In this document: positions 43,602 to 50,900 of the stretch, in pieces
How the letters are laid out: every line of letters starts with the position of its first letter
Position numbering within the stretch: position 1 is the first letter of the stretch
Source: Rhizobium freirei PRF 81
GTDB taxonomy: Bacteria > Pseudomonadota > Alphaproteobacteria > Rhizobiales > Rhizobiaceae
Direction of reading: 5' to 3'
DNA length: 64,000 bases
Assembly: GCF_000359745.1 (NCBI RefSeq)
Contig: NZ_AQHN01000084.1
Location: 186,001 to 250,000 of the forward strand
Notes under the pieces: model-generated
Database searches by the model: none
What the model was told of the DNA's origin: nothing
The model's input: only the letters and a program-made list of their open reading frames with translations
Made by a program: the position numbers and the translations under genes

Positions 43602-43858
43602 GCATTTTCAAACTGTTTCGCAAGCAGAGATCTGCACCGATGGCGCGCGAGCGTCTGCAGATCCTCCTTGCCCATGAGCGTGCCTCTGTGGGTTCGGATC
43701 TCGTATCCGTGCTGAGAGAGGAAATCCTCGCCGTCATCGCCAAGCACGTCCAGGTCGACCGCGACAAGGTGCAGGTGAAGATGGATCGCGACAAGGATGT
43801 CTCCATGCTGGAGATCGACGTCGAGATTCCGCGCGACGCCGCCTTGAAGGCCGCCTGA
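43598..43858 (+). CDS. minE: Cell division topological specificity factor MinE
   Basis: 86 residues. N-terminal MinD-activating helix (MSIFKLFRKQRSAPMARERLQILLAHERAS) and topological-specificity domain ending LEIDVEIPRD. Starts inside the minD stop (ATGA). A strong terminator follows, closing the operon. Confidence 0.97.
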   Translation: MSIFKLFRKQRSAPMARERLQILLAHERASVGSDLVSVLREEILAVIAKHVQVDRDKVQVKMDRDKDVSMLEIDVEIPRDAALKAA

Positions 43859-43886
43859 CGGAAGCTCAGGCTGGGTGCATATGTGC

Positions 43887-43932
43887 GAATTCCGCCACTT
43901 GGGATCCCAAGCGGCGGAATTCCGAACTTTTT
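43887..43932 (+). terminator. minCDE operon terminator
   Basis: A near-perfect 36-base palindrome from GAATTCCGCC to GGCGGAATTC with CTTGGGATCCCAAG in its centre (one mismatched pair), followed by CCGAACTTTTT. It starts 28 bp after the minE stop. Confidence 0.8.
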
Positions 43933-44049
43933 CGAAGTTTACCCTTGCAAAGGGTGCGATTCGCGATTATCTCACGGCCATCACCTGTATCGATGGCCTG
44001 CCGTGCTGACATTTCTGTGTCGAGCCGGTGTTCGCTGTCCGGGTCAAAA

Positions 44050-44095
44050 AAGCAAGGGCGCTCCCCAGAAATGGGTAGAGCGCCCTTTGCTTTTG
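44050..44095 (+). terminator. Strong orphan Rho-independent terminator, possible small-RNA 3' end
   Basis: AAGCAAGGGCGCT pairs with AGCGCCCTTTGCTT (one bulge); inside, CCCA-GAAA-TGGG forms a capped stem with a GNRA-type tetraloop; GCTTTTG follows. The gene upstream (minE) already has its own terminator at 43887-43932, so this one ends no known gene. The 43933-44049 segment shows no convincing ORF and could be a small RNA. Confidence 0.65.
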
Positions 44096-44129
44096 TCGCA
44101 TTCGTTGCACTTTTCTTGTCCAGCGCGAT

Positions 44130-44945
44130 ATGCCAGTCTGCAAAGATGATGCGGGGGGCGACGGCTTGGGCGAAGTGCGTGATCCGGTAAGTGCGTTGTT
44201 CAGGTGGATGCTTGCCGGCATTTTTCTCATGGCATGCGCGGTCGGTGCCCAGGCTGCGGACCAGACGATCTTTCTGACATTTGACGACGGGCCGCTGCCC
44301 GGAACGAAGAACATTCTCTCGGTACTGAGCCAGGAAAATGTGCCCGCCGCCATGTTTATGGTTGGCCAGCATGTCGAGACCATTCCAGCCGGGCGAGATT
44401 TGTTGGCGCAAGCCAAGGCGATGTCGCTGGTGACGGTCGGCAACCATAGCTACAGCCACGCCAACAATCGCTACAGGAAATATTACTCCAATACCCAGGC
44501 CGTCGTTGCGGACATGCTCCATGCCAACGACGTTCTTGGCCTGAAGCCGGTCGTCCATGCGCGGTTGCCGGGCAGGGACGTCTTTCGGCTGCCGACCGTG
44601 TCGAGAGAGGATCTCTCCATCAATGTCGCCCAATGGGAGCGCGAGTGGCTGGACTATGAGTTCGTCGCCGAAGCGGGCTTCTATCTCTACGGCTGGGATT
44701 TCGAATGGGTCCACAGCGACGACGGCAAGCCGGTTCAATCGGTGGACCGTCTGGTCAACGAGATCGGCCACCTCTTTCAGTACGGACGCTTCACGCAACG
44801 CGGCAAGATGATCCTGCTGATGCACGACGAAATGTTTCAGGACCAGTTCAACGGCCAGGAAAACCTGAAGTCGCTCATCCGCAAGCTTCGTGAGCGCGGC
44901 TATGCTTTCGGCGATATCAGGGACTACGCGCCGTCGAATCCCTGA
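44130..44945 (+). CDS. Polysaccharide deacetylase (NodB-homology domain), secreted
   Basis: Carbohydrate esterase 4-type metal-dependent deacetylase. The metal/catalytic motif TFDDGPLPGTKN is just after a signal sequence (ending AVGAQAADQ, about residue 43), the second metal motif NHSYSHAN follows near residue 108, and a tail with ILLMHDEMFQ holds the last catalytic histidine. About 271 residues from the ATG at 44130; no strong ribosome site is seen and a GTG at 44175 is another option. Probably modifies cell-wall or surface polysaccharide. Confidence 0.88.
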   Translation: MPVCKDDAGGDGLGEVRDPVSALFRWMLAGIFLMACAVGAQAADQTIFLTFDDGPLPGTKNILSVLSQENVPAAMFMVGQHVETIPAGRDLLAQAKAMSLVTVGNHSYSHANNRYRKYYSNTQAVVADMLHANDVLGLKPVVHARLPGRDVFRLPTVSREDLSINVAQWEREWLDYEFVAEAGFYLYGWDFEWVHSDDGKPVQSVDRLVNEIGHLFQYGRFTQRGKMILLMHDEMFQDQFNGQENLKSLIRKLRERGYAFGDIRDYAPSNP

Positions 44946-44959
44946 GCCGCAGAGCTTAC

Positions 44960-45568
44960 TTAGACCTGTCGCGCCGCAGCTCCGGCTGCCACGGTCAGGA
45001 TGAAGTCGTCGAGTTCCTGTTCCAGGCTTTCGATCGGCAGGCCGACGAACCGTCCCTCAAGGCTGATGCTGACGACCCCATGAACCGCGCCGAACAGGGT
45101 CCTGGCGCGGATGGCGCGCGCCGTCTCCGACATGGTCGGCTGTAGTTCGGCGAGTGGTTCGGCAATGACGCCCATCAGGAACATGTGCTCCTCCAGATGC
45201 CATTCCGGGCTCGGGCGGTTGTCCGGTGGTCGATGGTCGAAGAGCGCCTTCCATAGATTGCGGTGCGCGACGGCAAACCGCAGATAGCCGCGCGCGAGGT
45301 TGCGCAGCCGGTCGGTCGGCGTGTGATCTTTGACCTCCGCCAGCGCCAGAGAGGCTTCGAGCCCCTTCAGAGTCGCCGAATTGACGTGGATAACCAGATC
45401 GTCGAGATCGGCAAAGACCGTATAGAGGCCGCCGAGAGCGCAGCCGACATCCTGGGTGACATCGCGCGCCCGCAGGTTGGAAAGCCCGTCGGCCGCGATG
45501 CGATTGCGCGCCGCCTCGATCAGCCGCTGCTTCAGATCCTCGCGCTTTTCCTGGGTTTTTCTCGCCAT
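44960..45568 (-). CDS. TetR-family repressor of the PspA/YiaAB unit
   Basis: 202 residues with an N-terminal TetR helix-turn-helix (LKQRLIEAARNRIAADGLSNLRARDVTQDVGCALGGLYTVFADLDDLV) and a C-terminal TetR_C-type ligand domain. MARKTQEKRED at 45568 is the natural start; a TTG 12 codons earlier would fall in the operator region. Divergent from the PspA-like gene. Three copies of a TGAACnnnGTTCA palindrome lie in the shared gap, a strong sign that it represses both directions. Confidence 0.93.
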   Translation of the reverse strand: MARKTQEKREDLKQRLIEAARNRIAADGLSNLRARDVTQDVGCALGGLYTVFADLDDLVIHVNSATLKGLEASLALAEVKDHTPTDRLRNLARGYLRFAVAHRNLWKALFDHRPPDNRPSPEWHLEEHMFLMGVIAEPLAELQPTMSETARAIRARTLFGAVHGVVSISLEGRFVGLPIESLEQELDDFILTVAAGAAARQV

Positions 45569-45590
45569 TATCAATTCCAATCCGATTTTC

Positions 45591-45662
45591 TGAACGTTGT
45601 TCAAAATTTTTCTTGAACGTCGTTCATGATTCTGGCATACATCTGTTCATGAACATCGTTCA
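45591..45662. promoter_or_regulatory. Three TetR-type operators, TGAAC-N3-GTTCA
   Basis: Palindromes TGAACGTTGTTCA (45591-45603), TGAACGTCGTTCA (45614-45626) and TGAACATCGTTCA (45650-45662), plus an overlapping GTTCATGAAC at 45645-45654. All lie in the 111-bp gap between the divergent TetR and PspA-like start codons. The last ends 17 bp before the PspA-like ATG. Confidence 0.85.
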
Positions 45663-45679
45663 TAAACGGGAGACGACAA

Positions 45680-46369
45680 ATGTTCAATTCAATTCTGACG
45701 CTCATCCGCGGTAGAGCTTACGATGCGGAGCAGGCATTCATCGATCGCAATGCCGTGCCTCTGCTCGCGCAGCAGATCCGCGACGCGGCCGCCGCCATTC
45801 AGTCGGCACGGCGGGCGGTGGCAATTGCCGTTGCGCAGAATGAGCAGGAAAAGAGCCGTTACTCAGCGATTATTGACCGCATCGCCGATCTCGAAACCCG
45901 CGCTGTCGCCGCTCTTCAGAAGGGCAGCGACGAACTTGCCAGGGAAGGGGCCGAGGCAATCGCCCAGCTCGAAGCCGAGCGTGATGCTTCCGAAAAGGCG
46001 CAGGCGCAATTCACCCAGACGATCGGCAAGCTGAAGGCAACGGTTCGCGCATCGGAAGCGCGGCTGCAGGAATTGCAGCGCGGCGAACGTTTGGCGCGCG
46101 CCACGGCGCAGACTCAGAAGCTTAGCGTTGCCTGCGATGACAATTCCGGGCTCGCAACCCTGGACGATGCCGAGGAAACGCTTGCTCGTCTTCAGGCCTA
46201 TCAGAACCGCTGCGAGGTCGCCGCCTCCGTCATGAAGGAAATGGACGCTGCGAGCCGGCAGGCGACCATCGTCGAAAAGCTCGCCAATGCCGGTTTCGGC
46301 GCACCGCTCGGGCCTTCGGCCGACGACGTGCTTGCCCGACTTCGCGACCGCATGAATTCAGCAGCCTGA
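45680..46369 (+). CDS. PspA/IM30-family coiled-coil envelope-stress protein
   Basis: 229 residues, almost entirely long alpha-helices with heptad pattern. Starts MFNSILTLIRGRAYDAEQAFIDRNAVPLLAQQIRDAAAAI, the amphipathic helix and first hairpin of PspA/Vipp1, and ends with a short Gly-Pro linker and DDVLARLRDR helix as in alphaproteobacterial PspA-like proteins. It likely binds stressed inner membrane from the cytosol. It is under TetR control here rather than a PspF-type activator, and is followed 37 bp later by a YiaAB-type membrane gene. Confidence 0.85.
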   Translation: MFNSILTLIRGRAYDAEQAFIDRNAVPLLAQQIRDAAAAIQSARRAVAIAVAQNEQEKSRYSAIIDRIADLETRAVAALQKGSDELAREGAEAIAQLEAERDASEKAQAQFTQTIGKLKATVRASEARLQELQRGERLARATAQTQKLSVACDDNSGLATLDDAEETLARLQAYQNRCEVAASVMKEMDAASRQATIVEKLANAGFGAPLGPSADDVLARLRDRMNSAA

Positions 46370-46406
46370 AACCGAACACACCAAACATATGAGAGAGGGT
46401 ACGATC

Positions 46407-46688
46407 ATGAACGACAGCTTCCAGAAACATTCCCAGGCTTGGGTCAGCTTCTCCTACATCTCCTTTGCTGCCGCTGCCTTCATGCTATTCGTCGGTCTCT
46501 ACATGATGCCGATCGACCTCTGGGGCAAAGGCTATCTCGCCATGGGCATCCTGATGCTGGTGCAGACGACGGTCAACGTCACCAAGACGGTTCGCGACAA
46601 CACAGAGGCTGACAAGCTGATCCGCAAGGTAGAGGATGCCCGCACGGAAAAGCTTTTGGTTAAGTTCAATCGGGACGGTCAGGACTAA
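46407..46688 (+). CDS. YiaA/YiaB-family inner-membrane protein
   Basis: 93 residues from the ATG at 46407 (MNDSFQKHSQAWVSFSYISF), preceded by GAGAGGG. Two helices (about 12-32 and 42-62) form the YiaAB two-helix domain: WVSFSYISFAAAAFMLFVGLYM and GYLAMGILMLVQTTVNVTKTVRDN. The C-terminus is charged and cytosolic. Second gene of the TetR-controlled unit with the PspA-like protein. Confidence 0.88.
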   Translation: MNDSFQKHSQAWVSFSYISFAAAAFMLFVGLYMMPIDLWGKGYLAMGILMLVQTTVNVTKTVRDNTEADKLIRKVEDARTEKLLVKFNRDGQD

Positions 46689-46778
46689 ACTTTATTAACG
46701 ACGCCGCAGGGTTGTATTTGCGCTCAACCTTTGCGTAACAACTGTGTGGCGTCTTGTTGGCTAAACGAGGGATATGCC

Positions 46779-49700
46779 ATGCAAAAGCACCTGATGAGAT
46801 CGAGGAAGTTCGCGCCGCTATTCTGGACGCAGTTCCTCACCGCCTTCAACGATAATTTCCTCAAGCAAACACTGGTTTTCGTCATTCTCGCGCAGATGGC
46901 GACCGAGGGCGCGTCGCTGGTGACGCTCGCCGGCGGCATCTTCATCGTGCCGTTCCTGTTCTTGTCGGCGATAGCCGGCGAGCTTGCCGACAAATACGAC
47001 AAGGCCAAGATGGCGGAGCTTCTGAAGCGCTGCGAGCTTGGCGTGGCGGCGATCTCCGTCGTCGGCATCGCCTTCTCCGCCATCTGGATCCTGATGCTTG
47101 CCCTTTTCGGCTTCGGCGTCATCTCCTCCCTCTTCGGGCCGATCAAATACGGCATCCTGCCGGATCATCTGGCGAACCGGGACCTCCCGAAGGCCAATGC
47201 CTGGATCGAAGGCGGCACCTTCATCGCCATCTTGACCGGCACCATGGTTGCCGCGGTCGCCTTCCGGCAAGGTGAGAATGTCTGGATCTTCGGCCCGATG
47301 ATGATGGGACTTTCCATCCTCTGCTGGTTTGCCGCCCGCATGATCCCGTCCACCGGTTCCAAGGCGCCTGATCTTGCCGTCGACACCAATGTCGTGCGTT
47401 CCAGCTACAGGCTGGTCAACGAACTTCGCGCCGATAGCCGCATCTGGCGTGCCTCGTTGATGAACTGCTGGTTCTGGTTCGTTGGTGCCTTCACCATGTC
47501 GATGCTGCCTGTGATGGTCACCGATATTCTCGGTGGTTCGGAAATCGTCGTTCCGGCCTATCTGGCGATCTTTGCGATCTCCGTTGCCATCGGCTCGGCC
47601 ATTGCCGGATGGATGGCTGCCGGCCGCATCGTGCTTCTGCCCGCGCCTGTCGGCATGCTGATCGTCGCGCTCTTCGGCGTCGATCTCGCCTGGAACCTGT
47701 GGGGCCTGCAGTCGACCGATCACGCGCAAACCATTCTCGCCTTCTTCGCCGGGCCGAAAACTATCCGCGTCGCCATCGATCTTGCCGGCATGGCGATCGG
47801 CGGCGCCTTCCTCGCCGTTCCGACCTTTGCAGCCATGCAGAGCTGGGCGAACGAGGATCGTCGCGCCCGCGTCATCGGCGCAGCCAACGTCCTGTCGGCT
47901 CTCTTTATTGCAGTGGGCTTGGCGCTTGTGGCCGTGCTGCAGGCCGTTGGCCTCTCGATTCCGGTCATCATTCTCAGCATCTCCGTGCTCAACATCGCGA
48001 TCGCCTGGGTCATGCTGGAAATGTTGCCGACCAATGCCTTCCGCGACCTCATCTCGATCATCTTCCGCGCTTTCATGCGGCTGGAAGTCGAGGGTCTGGA
48101 AAACATCCGCAAGGCCGGCCCGGCGCCGATCATCGCGCTCAACCATGTCAGCCTGCTCGACGGTGCGCTTGCACTTGCCATCACCGAGGAAGAGCCCGTC
48201 TTTGCCATCGACTATGCCTTCGCCAAGAAATGGTGGGTGCGGCCGCTCCTGAAGAAGTGCAAGTTCCTGCCGCTCGACCCGACGAAGCCGATGGCGACGC
48301 GCTCTCTGATCAAGGTGATCCAGGACGGCAGCCCGGTCGGCATCTTTCCCGAGGGTCGTCTGACCGTGACGGGCACGCTGATGAAGGTCTATGACGGCGC
48401 CGCCATGGTTGCCGACAAGACCGGCACAATGATCGTGCCCGTTCGTATCGATGGTCTGGAAAAGAGCTACGCCTCCTACCTGACGTCGAGCCATGTCCGC
48501 CGCCGTCTCTTTCCCAAGGTCAAGGTGACGATCCTTGAGCCGGTGAAGCTGGACGTTCCGGCGGAACTGAAGGGCCGCAAGCGGCGCATTGCGGCCGGTG
48601 CCGCCCTCTACCAGATCATGTCGACGCTGATGTTCCGCACCGCCGACACCGACAACACGGTCCTCGGCCGTGTCATCGAGACCGCCCATGAACACGGCGG
48701 CAAGAAACTCGCCGTCGAGGATCCGATTGCCGGAAAGCTGTCCTATGCCAAACTTCTGACCGGCGCTGCGGTGCTCGGTGCGAAGTTCAAGAAGATGTTC
48801 CCCAAAGAGAAGACGCTCGGCGTCATGCTGCCGAACGCAAACGGCACAGCCGCGACCGTCCTCGGTGTCATGTCGGCGGGCAAAGTCCCTGCCATGCTGA
48901 ATTTCACGGCTGGCGCTGCCAATATCCTGTCGGCCTGCCGGACCGCTGAAGTCAAGCACGTCCTGTCCTCGCGCGCCTTCATCACGCAGGCCAAGCTCGG
49001 CCCGGTGGTCGAGGAGCTCGAAAAGCAGGTGACCTTCGTCTGGCTGGATGAGCTGCGCACGCAAGTCACTTTCCTGAATAAGATCGTCGGGTTGCTTCGC
49101 AAATATCGGCCGCTGGTGAAGCGCAATGCCGATGATCCGGCTGTCATCCTCTTCACCTCCGGCTCCGAAGGCGCGCCGAAGGGCGTGGTGCTGAGCCACC
49201 GCAATATCCTCTCGAACGCGGCTCAGGCGGCCTCGCGTATCGATTTCCACCACGGCGACAAGGTGTTCAACATCCTGCCGATGTTCCACTCCTTCGGTCT
49301 GACCGCGGGCACGATCCTGCCGCTGGTTTCGGGCGTGCCGATCTTCCTCTATCCGTCGCCGCTGCACTATCGCATCGTGCCGGAGCTGATCTACGTCTCG
49401 AACGCCACCATCGTCTTCGGCACGGACACGTTCCTGAACGGCTATGCGCGCAGTGCCCATCCCTACGACCTGAGATCGATCCGCTACATCTTCTCGGGCG
49501 CCGAACCAGTGAAGGCATCGACCCGCGAGGTCTATATGGAAAAATTCGGCCTGCGCATTCTGGAAGGCTACGGTGTGACCGAGGCAGCCCCGGTGATCTC
49601 GCTGAATACGCCGATGTACAACCGCTCTGGAACGGTCGGCAAGATCATGCCGGGCATGGAGTGGAAGCTCGAGCCGGTTCCCGGCATCGAGGAGGGTGGT

Positions 49701-50174
49701 CGGCTTCTCATCCGCGGCGCCAACGTCATGGCCGGCTACCTGCGCGCCGACAATCCCGGCGTCCTCGAACCGCTGCCGGAAGGCTGGCACGATACCGGCG
49801 ACATCGTTACCATCGACGAGGACGGTTTCGTCAAGATCCGCGGCCGCGCCAAGCGCTTTGCCAAGATCGGCGGCGAGATGGTGTCGCTCGCAGCTGTGGA
49901 GGCGCTTGCCGCGCAGCTTTGGCCGGGTGCGCTGAGCGTCGTCTCGGCGGTGCCTGACGCGAAGAAGGGTGAGCGTCTCATTCTCCTCACCGATGCCCCG
50001 AACGCCACGCGAAGCGATTTCCTCGCCTTCGCCAAATCGAAAGGCGCCACGGAAATGATGGTCCCCGCGGAAGTGGGCGTCGGCAAGGTGCCGGTCCTCG
50101 GCTCGGGCAAAGTCGATTTCGTGACGGCGCGCGCGATGGCACTCCAAGGTCTTTCGGAACAGCAAGCAGCCTGA
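46779..50174 (+). CDS. aas: LplT-PlsC-acyl-ACP synthetase fusion (lysophospholipid importer/acyltransferase)
   Basis: 1131-residue three-part protein for lysophospholipid repair. Residues 1-420 are an MFS flippase of the LplT type (FAPLFWTQFLTAFNDNFLKQ at the start). Residues ~440-640 are a PlsC acyltransferase with NHVSLLDG (NHX4D) and FPEGRLT. Residues ~660-1131 are an AMP-forming acyl-ACP synthetase with LFTSGSEGAPKGVVLSH, EGYGVTEAAPVIS and DTGDIV. E. coli splits these functions between LplT and Aas. The ATG at 46779 has CGAGGGA upstream. It follows the PspA/YiaAB unit on the same strand after 90 bp. Confidence 0.95.
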   Translation: MQKHLMRSRKFAPLFWTQFLTAFNDNFLKQTLVFVILAQMATEGASLVTLAGGIFIVPFLFLSAIAGELADKYDKAKMAELLKRCELGVAAISVVGIAFSAIWILMLALFGFGVISSLFGPIKYGILPDHLANRDLPKANAWIEGGTFIAILTGTMVAAVAFRQGENVWIFGPMMMGLSILCWFAARMIPSTGSKAPDLAVDTNVVRSSYRLVNELRADSRIWRASLMNCWFWFVGAFTMSMLPVMVTDILGGSEIVVPAYLAIFAISVAIGSAIAGWMAAGRIVLLPAPVGMLIVALFGVDLAWNLWGLQSTDHAQTILAFFAGPKTIRVAIDLAGMAIGGAFLAVPTFAAMQSWANEDRRARVIGAANVLSALFIAVGLALVAVLQAVGLSIPVIILSISVLNIAIAWVMLEMLPTNAFRDLISIIFRAFMRLEVEGLENIRKAGPAPIIALNHVSLLDGALALAITEEEPVFAIDYAFAKKWWVRPLLKKCKFLPLDPTKPMATRSLIKVIQDGSPVGIFPEGRLTVTGTLMKVYDGAAMVADKTGTMIVPVRIDGLEKSYASYLTSSHVRRRLFPKVKVTILEPVKLDVPAELKGRKRRIAAGAALYQIMSTLMFRTADTDNTVLGRVIETAHEHGGKKLAVEDPIAGKLSYAKLLTGAAVLGAKFKKMFPKEKTLGVMLPNANGTAATVLGVMSAGKVPAMLNFTAGAANILSACRTAEVKHVLSSRAFITQAKLGPVVEELEKQVTFVWLDELRTQVTFLNKIVGLLRKYRPLVKRNADDPAVILFTSGSEGAPKGVVLSHRNILSNAAQAASRIDFHHGDKVFNILPMFHSFGLTAGTILPLVSGVPIFLYPSPLHYRIVPELIYVSNATIVFGTDTFLNGYARSAHPYDLRSIRYIFSGAEPVKASTREVYMEKFGLRILEGYGVTEAAPVISLNTPMYNRSGTVGKIMPGMEWKLEPVPGIEEGGRLLIRGANVMAGYLRADNPGVLEPLPEGWHDTGDIVTIDEDGFVKIRGRAKRFAKIGGEMVSLAAVEALAAQLWPGALSVVSAVPDAKKGERLILLTDAPNATRSDFLAFAKSKGATEMMVPAEVGVGKVPVLGSGKVDFVTARAMALQGLSEQQAA

Positions 50175-50900
50175 GCGTCACGCTTGAACAGATGGGCGAT
50201 CGATGGCTCATGCCACCGACCGCCCTTTGCTGTCGACGCTGGCCCGCATGTCACCTAGTGGGCGGCTGCGTAATCTGGAAAGTGGTGCCGTCCTCGTCGC
50301 TTTCCAGCAACTCGATGATGCCCCCATGCGAGGCGAGCATGGCCGAGGAGCTATTCAGGAAAGTTGCCGGGCGATTTCTCAAGTTGGAAGCTGGTTCGCA
50401 ACCTGCGGTATCGGGAGTGCCGGCAATGACCGCAACCGGCAGATTCCATCGAAGCGAGGATGAACTGCAGGATTCTGCGCCTGATGTTTCGAAATGAAGC
50501 AATCCATTGTGGAACTTAAGCCTGTGTTTGCCAACTTGCCGTCCACTTATGGATTGCCAATCTGAAAATCGGTTTGTTGACCGCGCTGTCGTACGCACCC
50601 CTGACGACAGCCGGGAGTCCCGGTGCCTGCCTTTCAGGCAGGCTCGGGATTCTCGTCAATGAAAAGCGATCGGGATGCCTCGCCCTTTCGGATCACGCTG
50701 ACGGGCGTCACGAAGGGTGTTCCCATGTCAGCATGCAGCGCCGGCATCAGATCAGCACAGGGAGATTCACGCCCGATAGCCTCGCGGCTTTCCCCTCGGC
50801 GTATTCGCGCTTTATCCTGATGAACGGATGCCATAACTGGGGTGATCGGCAAAGCAGGCATTCTGGGCATGCATGAGCCAGGCGAAGAGGAAGTCGGCAG
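50175..50900. other. 726-bp gap without an intact gene; holds a kinase remnant and a hairpin
   Basis: Between the LplT-Aas fusion and the GGDEF gene no frame has gene-like composition and a ribosome site. It contains a minus-strand histidine-kinase tail (50254-50370) and a perfect hairpin GCCTGCCT-TTC-AGGCAGGC at 50625-50643. Lower coding character than the rest of the window suggests decayed DNA. Confidence 0.6.
50254..50370 (-). pseudogene. C-terminal remnant of a sensor histidine kinase
   Basis: The last 39 codons of a minus-strand frame read AMLASHGGIIELLESDEDGTTFQITQPPTR before a stop. This matches the end of a HATPase domain (usual form: HGG-I-x-V-x-S-x(n)-GTTF-x-I-x-LP). No N, G1 or F boxes are found upstream in any minus frame, so the rest of the kinase is gone. 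Confidence 0.6.

Noticed and set aside
43883..44149. 88-residue plus-strand frame across the minE terminators
   Set aside because: It runs through two terminator hairpins, starts without a ribosome site and shows no domain.
46818..50165. 1115-residue open frame on the minus strand opposite the LplT-Aas fusion
   Set aside because: Rich in His, Arg, Asp and Gly with no recognisable domain, it is the antisense shadow of a GC-rich gene whose plus-strand frame has three clear domains.
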